46,361 bases of DNA from Streptomyces sp. ISL-66 (GTDB lineage: Bacteria > Actinomycetota > Actinomycetes > Streptomycetales > Streptomycetaceae), in the NCBI RefSeq assembly GCF_018614135.1, contig NZ_JAGGOW010000012.1, positions 1-46,361 on the forward strand. Direction: 5' to 3'. Below the pieces are notes generated by a model that saw only the letters and a program-made list of their open reading frames with translations, searched no databases and was not told where the DNA came from. Position numbers and translations under genes: made by a program. Shown in pieces: positions 16,624-25,462 of the stretch; position 1 is the stretch's first letter, and every line of letters begins with the position of its first letter.

Positions 16624-17352
16624 CTACGCCGTGGCCCCCACCTGCTCCGGGACCTCGGCCTGCGCGTCGGCCTGCGCCTCGGCCTGCTCGGCGCGGATCC
16701 GCTCGAAGTCCGCCCTGACCCGCTCGGCCCGGCCGGGGGCCATGTCCAGCTGGGCCAGGACGCCCGGCAGCGCGATGATCGGGAGGATGTGCTTGAGCAG
16801 GACCGAGGTGCGCACTTCCAGGTCGGCCCAGTCGGCGAGCACCTCGGACAGCACCTGGATGCCGGTGAAGGCGCCGACGAAGAGCTCGGCGACCGAGTCC
16901 ACGTCCACGTGCGCGTGGAGCTCGCCGCAGTCCTTGGCCTGGCTCAACGCGAAGCGGTTGTGCTCGATCCAGTCCCGGTAGGGCCGCAGCCTGTCCTGGT
17001 GGTGGGCGCCCCGCTCCAGCGAGAGCCGCAGGCTGCCCTGCACCACCGGATCGCCGTGGATCTGGGCGGCGAAGAGCATGCCCGAGTCGATCATTTCCTG
17101 GAGCCGGGTGCTCCGCGGCACGAGCGGGTAGCCGACCTCGTCGATCTGGCTGGCCAGCACGGCCTGGGCGAGTTCTTCCTTGCCCTTGAAGTAGTAGTAG
17201 AAAGCGCCCTTGGTCAGGCCGAGCCGCTGGTAGACGTCAGCGATGGTGGCCCCGTTGAAGCCCTTCTCCGCGAACACGGCACCTGCTGCCTCGACGATGA
17301 GCCGCCGGGTTCGTCGGGATTGCTCCTTCTGGGTCACGCTCGCTCCCTTCAT
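16624..17352 (-). CDS. TetR regulator, gamma-butyrolactone receptor-like
   Basis: This 242-residue protein has an N-terminal TetR helix-turn-helix (RRTRRLIVEAAGAVFAEKGF, then TIADVYQRLGLTKGAFYYYFKGKEEL). Its ligand domain contains the layout seen in ArpA/ScbR receptors (FVGAFTGIQVLSEVLADWADLEVRTSVLLKHILPIIALPGVL). The C-terminus is a low-complexity Ala/Glu/Gln tail. It is divergent from the afsA homologue with 152 bases between starts, the classic arrangement for an autoregulator receptor and its synthase. A dyad at 17424-17441 between them is a likely operator. The ATG at 17352 was chosen because it gives the usual receptor N-terminus. It could be a pseudo-receptor that binds antibiotics instead of butyrolactone. 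Confidence 0.85.
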   Translation of the reverse strand: MKGASVTQKEQSRRTRRLIVEAAGAVFAEKGFNGATIADVYQRLGLTKGAFYYYFKGKEELAQAVLASQIDEVGYPLVPRSTRLQEMIDSGMLFAAQIHGDPVVQGSLRLSLERGAHHQDRLRPYRDWIEHNRFALSQAKDCGELHAHVDVDSVAELFVGAFTGIQVLSEVLADWADLEVRTSVLLKHILPIIALPGVLAQLDMAPGRAERVRADFERIRAEQAEAQADAQAEVPEQVGATA

Positions 17353-17423
17353 GGTGTGTGGCGGTCGACGGTCCCACTTGACGAAGGCACCGAGCATGTC
17401 ACTGAAGACAGCCGTTGCAAATT

Positions 17424-17441
17424 ATACCAGGCAGCACGTAT
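17424..17441. promoter_or_regulatory. Candidate operator between tetR and afsA
   Basis: ATACC, 8 nt, CGTAT lies in the divergent promoter region, 64 bases before afsA and 72 before tetR. Over a 24-base alignment it shares 17 positions with the site at 14168. Its place fits autoregulation by the receptor. Confidence 0.55.
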
Positions 17442-17504
17442 CTTGCGGCGGCCGGGACTTAACCAGCCCGGCTGCGAAAGGTAGTAATTCCCGAGGGGGG
17501 AACC

Positions 17505-18467
17505 ATGACAATCAGTACAGACATAGGTGTGACCGCCCATAGACAGCCCGCCCGGACCCGAGAGTCCGGGCCACCGACCGTGCCGAGCTGGCTCGTACAC
17601 CGTCCGACCACCTCGGACGTGTTGCTGTCAGACTGGGCGAAAACGGGCACGGATCGTTTCGCCGTCACGCTGCGCTGGCCGGAAAAGCATCCGTTCCATA
17701 CCGCGCTGCACGGTTTACAACCCCCGACCCTGATCGCGGAGGCCGTCCGCCAAGCAGGCATGCTCATCGCCCACGCCGAATTCGGCGTCCCGCTCGGATA
17801 CCACTTCCTGATGTCCGACCTGAACTACACGATCGAACCCGGGCTCCTGGACGCGGATGACCACTCCCCGGTCCGGATCGACGTCACCTGCTCCGAAGTG
17901 CGGCTCCGGGGCACCCGGCTCTCGGGGATGACCTGCCACATGGTCCTCGTCCGGGACGGACGGGTCATCGCGACCGGGGACGGCAGTCTGACCTGCACCT
18001 CTCCCGCGGCCTACCGCCGGCTGCGCGGCGCGTACGCGGACGCCGCCCCGGCGCACTCCGTACCCGACCCGGTACGTCCCGCGCTCGTCGGGCGGACCGC
18101 ACCCGACGACGTGCTGCTGGCCCCCACGAAGGACCCCAGTTGTTGGACCCTGCGGGCGCCGACCACCAACAAGACCCTGTTCGCGCGCCCCAACGACCAC
18201 GTCCCGGGGATGGTCTTGATGGAGGCCGTCCACCAGGCCGCCTTCGCGCTCATGGGCAGCATCCGGCTGTACCCCACCTCGCTGCGGCTCGGCTTCGAGC
18301 GTTATGCGGAGTTCGACGCGCCCTGCCTCATCCAGGCACAGGCCGTCAGCAGGACGCGGAGCGAGGCGCTTTCGCCGAGCGACACGATTTCCCTGCGCGT
18401 GACGGGGCACCAGTCGGGCCGACGGGTCTTCCTCGCCGTACTCGACGGGCTTCCGGTTTCCTCCTGA
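17505..18467 (+). CDS. AfsA/ScbA-like butyrolactone synthase
   Basis: This 320-residue protein has two AfsA hot-dog repeats: the first around WLVHRPTTSDVLLSDW to the SDLNYTIEPG segment, the second around RTAPDDVLLAPTKDPSCWTL to HVPGMVLMEAVHQAAF. AfsA enzymes transfer a beta-ketoacyl chain to dihydroxyacetone phosphate, the committed step of butyrolactone signal synthesis. Codon 71 (17715-17717) is TTA, the rare bldA-dependent leucine codon, which suggests developmental control of translation. It is divergent from a receptor-like TetR gene and followed by a P450 and an SDR in the same direction. This points to a signal modified by oxidation and reduction. Confidence 0.9.
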   Translation: MTISTDIGVTAHRQPARTRESGPPTVPSWLVHRPTTSDVLLSDWAKTGTDRFAVTLRWPEKHPFHTALHGLQPPTLIAEAVRQAGMLIAHAEFGVPLGYHFLMSDLNYTIEPGLLDADDHSPVRIDVTCSEVRLRGTRLSGMTCHMVLVRDGRVIATGDGSLTCTSPAAYRRLRGAYADAAPAHSVPDPVRPALVGRTAPDDVLLAPTKDPSCWTLRAPTTNKTLFARPNDHVPGMVLMEAVHQAAFALMGSIRLYPTSLRLGFERYAEFDAPCLIQAQAVSRTRSEALSPSDTISLRVTGHQSGRRVFLAVLDGLPVSS

Positions 18468-18469
18468 TC

Positions 18470-18498
18470 TCCGCTTCCTTTTCCCATAGAAAAGCGGA
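18470..18498 (+). terminator. Hairpin after afsA homologue
   Basis: TCCGCTT (18470-18476) pairs with AAGCGGA (18492-18498), starting 3 bases past the afsA stop. The stem is short with a long loop, so it may only weaken read-through into the P450 gene. Confidence 0.4.
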
Positions 18499-18621
18499 AT
18501 CAATGCTCCCCGATCCATCAGGCGAGACGTCCAGAGAGCGAAGTGGCGGCCGGAGCACCGGCATGCCAGCCTGTGCCATTCGCCCATGCATCCGCACCCA
18601 CACCGGAGGAGGGATACTCCT

Positions 18622-19875
18622 GTGACCAGGCAGTGCCCGTTCGTCATCGATCCCCTCGGCCAGGACATCCACGGGGAGATCAAGAAGATCCGGTCCCGGG
18701 GCCGCGCGGTGAAAGTCGTGCTCCCCGGTGGTGTGGAGGCCTGGTCGGTCACCGACTACGCACTCGTGAAACGCCTGCTCACGGACCCCCGGGTCTCGAA
18801 GGACGCCTACCGGCACTGGCCGGCGTGGATCAAGGGCGAGGTATCCGAGAAGTGGCCGCTCGCCATCTGGGTCTCGGTCCAGAACATGGTCACCGCCTAC
18901 GGCGAGGAGCACGCCCGCCTGCGCAAGCCCGTGGCCCGCGAGTTCACCACTCGCCGGGTCGCGGCGCTGCGGCCGCGCGTCGAGGAGATCGCCTCCGGTC
19001 TGCTGGACCGCCTCGAACTGGCGCCGGCCGGCGAACCGGTGGACCTGCGCGAGGAGTTCGCACACGTCCTGCCCCACCAGGTCGTGTGTGAACTGTTCGG
19101 CATACCCGCCGACGCACGGCAGCGCCTGCAGGAGATCATCGCCAACTTCTTCGCCACCTCGGCGACCCCCGAGGACGCGATGGCCAACGGGATCGCCCTG
19201 TACGGAACCATGACCGAACTGGTCGCGTACAAGAGGGAGAACCCCTCCGACGACCTGACCTCGGCACTCATCTCCGAGTGCGACTCGGGCTCGTCGCAGA
19301 TGAGCGAGAAGGAACTCCTCGACAACCTCATCCTCCTGTTCACCGCCGGGTACGAGACGACGGTGAACCTCATCGACAGCGCCGTCGCCCGTTTGCTGTC
19401 GCACCCCGACCAGCTCGCGCTCGTACTCTCCGGCGAGGGCTCGTGGCAGGACGCCATCGACGAGACCCTGCGCGTGGACCCGCCCGGCGCGCACAGCATC
19501 CTGCGCTACGCCGTCGAGGCCATCGAGATCGACGACGACGTGACGATCCCGCAGGGCGACGCGATCGTCATCTGCTTCGCGGGCGCGGGCCGCGATCCGC
19601 TGCACCACGGCGAGGACGCGGACGTCTTCGACCTCACCCGCGCCACCCGGGGCGACCACGTGTCCTTCGGCTACGGGGCGCACTACTGCCTCGGCGTGAC
19701 GCTGGCCCGCATGGAAGTCGCCGTCGCCCTGTCGTCCCTCTTCGAACGGTTCCCGGAGATCTCCCTGGCCGTGCCCGTCGAAGCCCTGCTGCCGAAGTAC
19801 TCGTTCGTCTCGAACGGCCACCTCTCGCTGCCCGTCCTGCTGGGCCCTTCCCGGGGGAGCGATTCCGGCCACTGA
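18622..19875 (+). CDS. Cytochrome P450
   Basis: This 417-residue soluble P450 has all core motifs: the I-helix [10 protein letters not shown] (about residue 242), ETLR of the ExxR pair, and the heme loop [10 protein letters not shown] with its Cys near residue 356. The GTG at 18622 was chosen because GGAGGAGGG lies 9 bases upstream and the following MTRQCPF-like start is typical of bacterial P450s. It follows the afsA homologue by 154 bases and precedes an SDR. In some Streptomyces signal loci a P450 oxidises the side chain of the butenolide or butyrolactone, so a signalling role is plausible. It could instead tailor the aromatic product. Confidence 0.92.
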   Translation: MTRQCPFVIDPLGQDIHGEIKKIRSRGRAVKVVLPGGVEAWSVTDYALVKRLLTDPRVSKDAYRHWPAWIKGEVSEKWPLAIWVSVQNMVTAYGEEHARLRKPVAREFTTRRVAALRPRVEEIASGLLDRLELAPAGEPVDLREEFAHVLPHQVVCELFGIPADARQRLQEIIANFFATSATPEDAMANGIALYGTMTELVAYKRENPSDDLTSALISECDSGSSQMSEKELLDNLILLFTAGYETTVNLIDSAVARLLSHPDQLALVLSGEGSWQDAIDETLRVDPPGAHSILRYAVEAIEIDDDVTIPQGDAIVICFAGAGRDPLHHGEDADVFDLTRATRGDHVSFGYGAHYCLGVTLARMEVAVALSSLFERFPEISLAVPVEALLPKYSFVSNGHLSLPVLLGPSRGSDSGH

Positions 19876-19932
19876 GGCCGGTCCGGCCCGACCGGGACGC
19901 GAAGACTTGCCGTCATGACGAAAGGTTTCGAC

Positions 19933-20697
19933 ATGACGGCGAACAGCGGACTCCTGACGGGCAAGCGCGCCCTGATCACCGGCGCGAGCAGCGGCATCGG
20001 GGCGGCAGCGGCCCGGCTGTTCTGCGAGAACGGTGCCTCGGTGCTCCTGGTCGCCCGGCGCGAGGGAGAACTCGCGGTCATCACAAAGGAGTTGACGGCC
20101 AAGGGCTTCACCGCCGCCTACGCGGTCACGGACGTCTCGCGCACCGAAGAGGTCAAGCGGGCGGTGGACCGGGCGGTGGAGCTCTTCGGCGGTCTGGACA
20201 TCGCCTTCAACAACGCGGGCGCGGGGGCCGCCCCCGCGCCGCTGCACCTCATGGAGGACGCGGACTTCGAGGCCGTGATGGCCACCAATGTGCTCGGCAC
20301 CTGGAACTGCATGAAGCACGAGATCGCCGCGATGCTCGCGAACGGCGGTGCGATCGTGAACAACAGCAGCGTCGCCGGACTCGTCAACACCCCGGCGGCC
20401 GCCCCGTACATCGCCTCCAAGCACGCGGTCATCGGCCTCACCAAGGCCGCCGTGGAGTACGCCGCCCAGGGCGTCCGCGTCAACGCCATCGCGCCCGGCA
20501 CCACGCGCAGCGAGATGATGGGCCAGTGGTTCGACCTGAACCCGGGCCTGGAGCAGCAGTTGCACGCGATGGCCCCGCTGCCGCGTACGGCGGACCCGCG
20601 CGAGATCGCGTACGCGGCCGCGTGGCTCCTCAGCGACCAGGCGTCCTTCGTGGTCGGCGCGACGGTACCGGTGGACGGCGGCTGGACGGCCCGCTGA
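19933..20697 (+). CDS. Short-chain dehydrogenase/reductase
   Basis: This classical SDR of about 254 residues has the cofactor motif TGASSGIG, NNAG, the catalytic Ser in NNSSVAG and YIASK (Tyr/Lys), and ends with the usual PVDGGWTAR. Start 19933 has AAAGG seven bases upstream. An ATG six codons earlier (19915) is possible. It is the last gene of the afsA-P450-SDR series, 57 bases after the P450. SDRs of the BarS1 kind reduce the keto group of A-factor-type precursors, which fits this place. The substrate is inferred, not shown. Confidence 0.88.
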   Translation: MTANSGLLTGKRALITGASSGIGAAAARLFCENGASVLLVARREGELAVITKELTAKGFTAAYAVTDVSRTEEVKRAVDRAVELFGGLDIAFNNAGAGAAPAPLHLMEDADFEAVMATNVLGTWNCMKHEIAAMLANGGAIVNNSSVAGLVNTPAAAPYIASKHAVIGLTKAAVEYAAQGVRVNAIAPGTTRSEMMGQWFDLNPGLEQQLHAMAPLPRTADPREIAYAAAWLLSDQASFVVGATVPVDGGWTAR

Positions 20698-20732
20698 ACC
20701 GACACCGGGGGCGCCGAGGACGGCCGGCACCG

Positions 20733-20780
20733 TTAACGGCGTTAATGCCCTTGACGCGTTGACGCCGTTAACGCCGTTAA
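20733..20780. repeat. TTAACG-S-CGTTAA palindromes (two exact, one variant)
   Basis: Exact copies lie at 20733-20745 and 20768-20780, with a one-base variant (TTGACGCCGTTAA) at 20759-20771 overlapping the second in 9-bp register. They sit in the gene-free stretch between the SDR and the epimerase. They are the same motif that clusters around parAB and tap, 15-18 kb away. This links both ends of the window to one maintenance system. Confidence 0.85.
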
Positions 20781-20993
20781 CGGTCGGCGTACGGCGCCGA
20801 TTTCGACGCCCACCCGCCCTGACCTGGCCCGTTCGGGGCCGCGACGTACGAGATCAAGCCAATACCGCAGCCCCCACCTCCCTCCCGACGTGCACGAACA
20901 CCCGATCACCCCGACCGGCCCTCTGCCGTCGGCCGAAAAGAGCTCAGTAAAGTACGGTGATCGTTTTATTTGTCGCCGAAATCGGGGGAACTC

Positions 20994-21959
20994 ATGACAA
21001 ATGCCCAGCGTGATCGCGCGGTCCGCAGATCCGGCGTGATCGTCCTGACCGGGGCCACCGGTTTCATCGGCTCCGCCGCCCTCGAGGACCTCGTCCGCCG
21101 CCCCGGCGTCCGCGTACGCGCCCTCGCCCGCACCCCCGGCGAAGCGCGCGAAGGCGTGGAGTGGGTGGGGGCGGATCTGGCCGATCCCGCCTCGCTGCGC
21201 GGGGTCTGCGAGGACGCGACCGCGCTGGTGCACCTGGCCTCCTACATCGGACCGGACGCGGAGCGCTGCCGCACGGTCAACGTCGAGGGCGGCGCCGCCC
21301 TCCTGGACGAGGCCGCGCGGGCGGGGGTCAAGCGCGTGATCCACCTGTCCACCGCCGCGGTCTACGGGAGCCGCCCGCACCGCGGCATCGAGGTGGACGA
21401 GGTCCCCACGGATCCGGCGTCCGCCGCGAGCCGCACCCGGCTGGAGTCGGAGGCCCCGGTGCTGGCCTCCGGCGGGGTCGTCCTGCGGCCGGGCCTGGTC
21501 CTCGGCGCCGGCGACCGCTGGGTGGTACCGGCGCTGGCCGAGCTCCTGAGCCGGGTCCCCGCCCGCTGGGACGGCGGCCGCGCCCTGCTCTCCGTCGTGG
21601 ACGTCACCGAGCTGGCCCGGCTGATCGGCGCCCTCGCGTCCGCCGCGGACCCGGTCCCCGGCGGGATCTACCACGCCAGCCACCCCGTCCCCGTGACCAC
21701 CGGCGCCCTGACCCAGGCGCTGACCGCCCACGGGGTACTGCCGGCGGTGACCCGGGACTGGCCGTGGGAACGCTGCCTGGAGGAACTGCGCGCCCACCCG
21801 GGCCGGGTGACCGAGCGCCAGTTCGGCCTGCTGGCCCGCGACTACTGCCAGAGCAGCGAACCCGTCTGGCGCCTCGCAGGCGTCCGCCCCGAGACCGACC
21901 CCCTGGCCTTCCTCGCCGCGGCCTCCCCCTGGTACCGCGCCCACCTCGCGGGGGCGTGA
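20994..21959 (+). CDS. NAD-dependent epimerase/dehydratase family protein
   Basis: This 321-residue extended SDR starts with the NAD motif LTGATGFIGSAALEDL and has a conserved Ser/Thr region (HLSTAAVYGS). The usual YxxxK active site is altered: TRLESEAP lies at the expected place, so an atypical catalytic set is likely. Start 20994 has GGGGGAA upstream and gives a normal N-terminus. It is followed after 85 bases by the EEP gene. The substrate is unknown, perhaps a nucleotide sugar or a small ketone. Confidence 0.8.
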   Translation: MTNAQRDRAVRRSGVIVLTGATGFIGSAALEDLVRRPGVRVRALARTPGEAREGVEWVGADLADPASLRGVCEDATALVHLASYIGPDAERCRTVNVEGGAALLDEAARAGVKRVIHLSTAAVYGSRPHRGIEVDEVPTDPASAASRTRLESEAPVLASGGVVLRPGLVLGAGDRWVVPALAELLSRVPARWDGGRALLSVVDVTELARLIGALASAADPVPGGIYHASHPVPVTTGALTQALTAHGVLPAVTRDWPWERCLEELRAHPGRVTERQFGLLARDYCQSSEPVWRLAGVRPETDPLAFLAAASPWYRAHLAGA

Positions 21960-22044
21960 CCCCGGGAACCGCATCCGCGGGTCCGGCGTCGTCGTAGCAT
22001 GCGGCACCGCGCGAGGGGGCCGGGAACGGAACGGGGACGACCCC

Positions 22045-23106
22045 ATGGCTCAGGCAGACACAGACACGGGCAGGACCCCCCGGCCGGGACCCGGGCCACG
22101 ACGCGAACCCGGGTCTGGCCCCGGCCCCGGGCGGCGCCGCCGCCCCCGCCTCCCCGGCCGCCCGGTCCACCGGCTCACCGCCCTCGCCGTGCTCGTCGCC
22201 GCCCTGCTCGCCTTCCCCTCCGCCGTGCCCAACACCGCCGGCCACCTCGGCAGTCTGCTGGAGACCTTCCTCCCCTGGCTCGGCCTCGCCGTCCCCCTCC
22301 TCCTCGGCCTCGCGCTGCTGCGCCGCTCCGCCGTCGCCGCGCTCGCGCTGCTGCTCCCCGCGGCCGCCTGGCTCGGCCAGGTCGGCGGCCTCCTCGTACC
22401 CGCCGGGGCCGACGGCCCCGGCAGCGAAGGCAGCGGCGGCGGCCGGACCGAGATCGTCGCCGTCCAGCACAACGTCGGCGACGACAACCCGGACCCGGCC
22501 GGAACCGCCCGCGCCCTCGCCGCCGCCCGCGCCGACCTGATCGCCCTGGAGGAGCTGACCCCCTCCGCCCTGCCGGCCTTCACCGCCGCCCTCGCCACCG
22601 ACTACCCCCACCACGCCACCCACGGCACGGTCGGCCTCTGGTCGAAGTACCCGCTCACCGACGTACGCCCCGTGGACATCAGACCGGCCGGCCTGGGCCC
22701 CGACTGGAACCGGGCCCTGCGCGCGAGCGCCACCACCCCGCGCGGACCCGTCGCCGTGTACGTGGCCCACCTGCCGTCGCTGCGCCTCGGCCCCTCCGGC
22801 CTCGGCTCAGGCCGGCGCGACGCGAGCGCCGTGCTGCTCGGCGCCGTACTCGCCGCGGAGCCCGCCGACCGGGTCGTCCTGCTCGGGGACCTCAACAGCA
22901 CCGTCGACGACCGCGGCCTGGACCCGGTCCGGGCCTCCCGGCTGAACGCACCCGAGTCGGGCTTCGCGTTCAGCTGGCCCGCGTCCTTCCCGCTGGCCCG
23001 GATCGACCAGGTCCTGGCCCGCTCGGGCACGGTGACGGCCATCCGCACGCTCCCCGCCACCCGCAGCGACCACCTGCCCGTCCGTGCGGTCATACGCTTC
23101 GGTTAG
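22045..23106 (+). CDS. Membrane endonuclease/exonuclease/phosphatase family protein
   Basis: This 353-residue protein has a Pro/Gly/Arg-rich cytoplasmic N-terminus (about residues 1-45) and three hydrophobic segments (about 45-115). A C-terminal EEP domain from about residue 135 follows: AVQHNVGDDN, LIALEEL with the metal Glu, LLGDLNSTVDD with catalytic Asp/Asn, and TRSDHLPVRAVI with Asp/His. The domain should face outside the cell, as in the large actinobacterial family of this build. It may hydrolyse phosphoesters or DNA in the envelope. It stands alone with no clear pathway link. Confidence 0.87.
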   Translation: MAQADTDTGRTPRPGPGPRREPGSGPGPGRRRRPRLPGRPVHRLTALAVLVAALLAFPSAVPNTAGHLGSLLETFLPWLGLAVPLLLGLALLRRSAVAALALLLPAAAWLGQVGGLLVPAGADGPGSEGSGGGRTEIVAVQHNVGDDNPDPAGTARALAAARADLIALEELTPSALPAFTAALATDYPHHATHGTVGLWSKYPLTDVRPVDIRPAGLGPDWNRALRASATTPRGPVAVYVAHLPSLRLGPSGLGSGRRDASAVLLGAVLAAEPADRVVLLGDLNSTVDDRGLDPVRASRLNAPESGFAFSWPASFPLARIDQVLARSGTVTAIRTLPATRSDHLPVRAVIRFG

Positions 23107-23219
23107 CGTGCGGCCATGACTGAATTCGGACGGGTGGCAGACGCATCGCTGCTCCGCACGGAACGGGTCCGGGGCGACGGGGCCGCGGCTCCGAAACCGC
23201 CCTGCGCGACTGGCAGTAC

Positions 23220-23633
23220 GTGCACAACCTGATCATTCCCACGGACGAGCTGCCGCTCGAAGTCGTACGGGAGCGCGCCGGGCGGAACGTCCTGGAGGCG
23301 GCCTACCTCGGCGACACCCTCGTCGGATGCATGACGGTCCGCCCGCCGGCCGACGGCAACGCGACCGCCACCGTGATCGCCCGGATCCTGCCCGCGCACC
23401 GGGGCCGGGGACTCGGGCGCGCCCTGTACGAACGGGGCCTCGCCCAGGCCCGGCAGCTCGGAGCCGAGGTCATCGAGACCGTCGTCCTCGCCTCCAACCC
23501 GGAGGGCCTGACCTTCGCCCGTGCGAACGGCTTCGTCGAGTTCGACCGCTACGTCCTCCCCGGCGACACCATCCCCTTCGTCGACCTCCGCCTCGTCGGC
23601 CGGGACGGTTTGCCGGGCATCGCGACCCGGTGA
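23220..23633 (+). CDS. GNAT acetyltransferase, probably frameshifted at 5' end
   Basis: The 137-residue frame carries the acetyl-CoA loop (ARILPAHRGRGLGRALYERGLAQA) and a late NPEGLTFARANGFVEF segment typical of GNATs. The GTG at 23220 falls inside a familiar N-terminal stretch, since the same frame upstream reads ALRDWQYVHNL. A likely true start, ATG at 23116, opens another frame (MTEFGRVADASLLRTERVRG) that stops at about 23232. Joining the two needs a one-base deletion between about 23155 and 23195, within G-rich runs. Either the gene is broken or the sequence has an error. The acetylated substrate is unknown. Confidence 0.75.
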   Translation: MHNLIIPTDELPLEVVRERAGRNVLEAAYLGDTLVGCMTVRPPADGNATATVIARILPAHRGRGLGRALYERGLAQARQLGAEVIETVVLASNPEGLTFARANGFVEFDRYVLPGDTIPFVDLRLVGRDGLPGIATR

Positions 23634-23651
23634 ACCTGTCCGGCCTCAGCA

Positions 23652-24545
23652 CTAGACGGCAACCCGCCGCTTCCGGGAGACGGCGACGCCGGCCAGGCAG
23701 ATCGCGCCGCCCAGCAGGGTCATCCCTGTCGGGATCTCGTCGAGGGCGATCCAGGCGATGAGCACCACGACCGCGGGCACGGCGTACGTCGTCGCGCCCA
23801 TCTTCCCGGCGGTGGTCCGCGACAGCGCGTACGACCAGGTGGTGAAGGCAAGGGCGGTCGGGAAGAGTCCCAGGTAGACCATGTTGAGGGTGGCGGCGAG
23901 CGGCGCCCCCGGAAGCTGGTCGACGAGCTGCCAGGCGAAGGGCAGCGTGACGGCGGTGCCGACGAAGCAGCCGTACGTGGTCACCTGGAGCGGGCTCGCG
24001 TACCGCAGGGCCGGTTTCTGCGAGACGACCCCGGCCCCGTAGGTGAGCGCGGCGAGCAGGCAGAGCAGTACGCCGCCCAGCGAGGCGGATCCCCCGCCGG
24101 AGGTGGACAGTCCGACCACGACGGCCCCCGCGAAGGAGACGGCCATGCCCGCCAGCAGCATCGGCGGGAACCCCTCCTTCAGCAGCCAGCCGCTGAGCAG
24201 GGCGATCAGGATCGGGCCGATGTTCACGATCATGGCCGCGGTGCCGGCGTCCACGAGCTGCTCGCCCCAGTTCAGCGTCACCATGTACAGGCCGAACCAC
24301 AGCACCCCGGAGGCCAGGATCCCGGGCCACGCCCGCTTCGGCGGCGGCGGTACCCGCTTGACGAGCAGGACCAGCCCGAGCACGAGCGCGGCCGTCAGCA
24401 GGCGTCCGAACGCGAGCGCTCCGGGCCCGAAGTGCGCGGCGGCGGACCGGATGGAGACGAAGGCGGAAGCCCACAGCACTACGGTCACCGCGGCGGCTAT
24501 CAGCGCGCGCCGGTCGGCCCCGGGCCCGTCAGGGGAATTGTCCAT
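23652..24545 (-). CDS. EamA family transporter (DMT)
   Basis: This 297-residue integral membrane protein has about ten hydrophobic helices and the two EamA repeats, for example LWASAFVSIRSAAAHFGPG at the start of the first and MGATTYAVPAVVVLIAWIALDEIP in the second. Such proteins export amino acids or other metabolites. It is convergent with the GNAT gene (18 bases apart). Confidence 0.9.
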   Translation of the reverse strand: MDNSPDGPGADRRALIAAAVTVVLWASAFVSIRSAAAHFGPGALAFGRLLTAALVLGLVLLVKRVPPPPKRAWPGILASGVLWFGLYMVTLNWGEQLVDAGTAAMIVNIGPILIALLSGWLLKEGFPPMLLAGMAVSFAGAVVVGLSTSGGGSASLGGVLLCLLAALTYGAGVVSQKPALRYASPLQVTTYGCFVGTAVTLPFAWQLVDQLPGAPLAATLNMVYLGLFPTALAFTTWSYALSRTTAGKMGATTYAVPAVVVLIAWIALDEIPTGMTLLGGAICLAGVAVSRKRRVAV

Positions 24546-24588
24546 GCGTGCAAGTTACCGGCCTTCGGAGCCATGTCCGCCGACTGTC

Positions 24589-25392
24589 CTACGACAGGTC
24601 CTTCGTCTCGCCGGCCGGCGTCAGATCGACGAGCGTGCCCGCGATGCCCTGCCCCTCGAACGCCTTCACGAGGGAGGCGATGTCCTCGGAGTAGATGTTC
24701 CAGCTGTCGGTGTGCACCGGGACCACGAGGCGGGCGTCGAGGTCCTTCGCCACCAGCGCCGCGTTCGCTGAGGTGAGGGTGAGCGGGGCGTTGTCCAGGA
24801 TCGCGGGCGTCCGGGCGGCGCCGGCGAAGAGGACGGCCGTGTCGATGGGGCCGAGCTCCGCCTTGATGCGGTCGCCGACCTGCTTGGCGACCTTCACCGA
24901 GGCGTTGTCACCCGAGATGTAGGTGGTGGGCACGCCCTCACCGCTCAGCACGAAACCTGTGACCTCGCCGTCCTCGCCACGGTCCACGCCGTCGGGACCG
25001 TGCAGGGCGGGCACCGCGGTGACCTTGACCGTCCCGCCGGCGCCCTTCAGCTCATGGAAGTCCCAGTTCTCCAGGCCCGTGACATGAGTACCCAGACGCC
25101 TCCGCGCTCCCGGCGTGGAGAGCACGACGGGCACCTCGTTGAGGAGCTCGCGGCCCTTGTCGTCGAGGTTGTCGTCGTGCTGGTCGTGGGAGAGCAGTAC
25201 GGCGTCGATCTTGCCGATCCCGTCCGTTCCGAAGGCGGGAGCCTGGATCTTCTCGAGGCCGCTCTCGTACTTCTTGGGCTCGTCGAAGGCCGGGTCCACC
25301 AGGATGCGCAGCCCGGCGACCTCGAGGATCACGGTCGGGCCACCCACGTGCGTCACGGTGAACACGTCGGCCGGGGTCGGTGCAGGGCTCAT
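24589..25392 (-). CDS. MBL-fold metal-dependent hydrolase
   Basis: This 267-residue protein has the UlaG/MBL-like pattern: THVGGPTVILEVAGLRILVDPAFDE near the start, the metal motif LSHDQHDDNLDD (HxxxxD type), ALHGPDG in the middle and VPVHTDSWN near the end. It is likely a metal-dependent hydrolase on a small ester or lactone. The ATG at 25392 starts at the conserved region. It is divergent from a TetR gene, with a decamer shared by both promoter regions. Confidence 0.85.
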   Translation of the reverse strand: MSPAPTPADVFTVTHVGGPTVILEVAGLRILVDPAFDEPKKYESGLEKIQAPAFGTDGIGKIDAVLLSHDQHDDNLDDKGRELLNEVPVVLSTPGARRRLGTHVTGLENWDFHELKGAGGTVKVTAVPALHGPDGVDRGEDGEVTGFVLSGEGVPTTYISGDNASVKVAKQVGDRIKAELGPIDTAVLFAGAARTPAILDNAPLTLTSANAALVAKDLDARLVVPVHTDSWNIYSEDIASLVKAFEGQGIAGTLVDLTPAGETKDLS

Positions 25393-25462
25393 GGGGATAC
25401 CAGCTCTCTCGCTACGAAACAGTCGGGCACCTTGTAAGCGGGTTGCCCTTTCAGACGTGTCG

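Noticed and set aside
18346..20730. 794-residue minus-strand frame opposite P450 and SDR
   Set aside because: Gly/Arg/His-rich antisense shadow of two well-identified genes.
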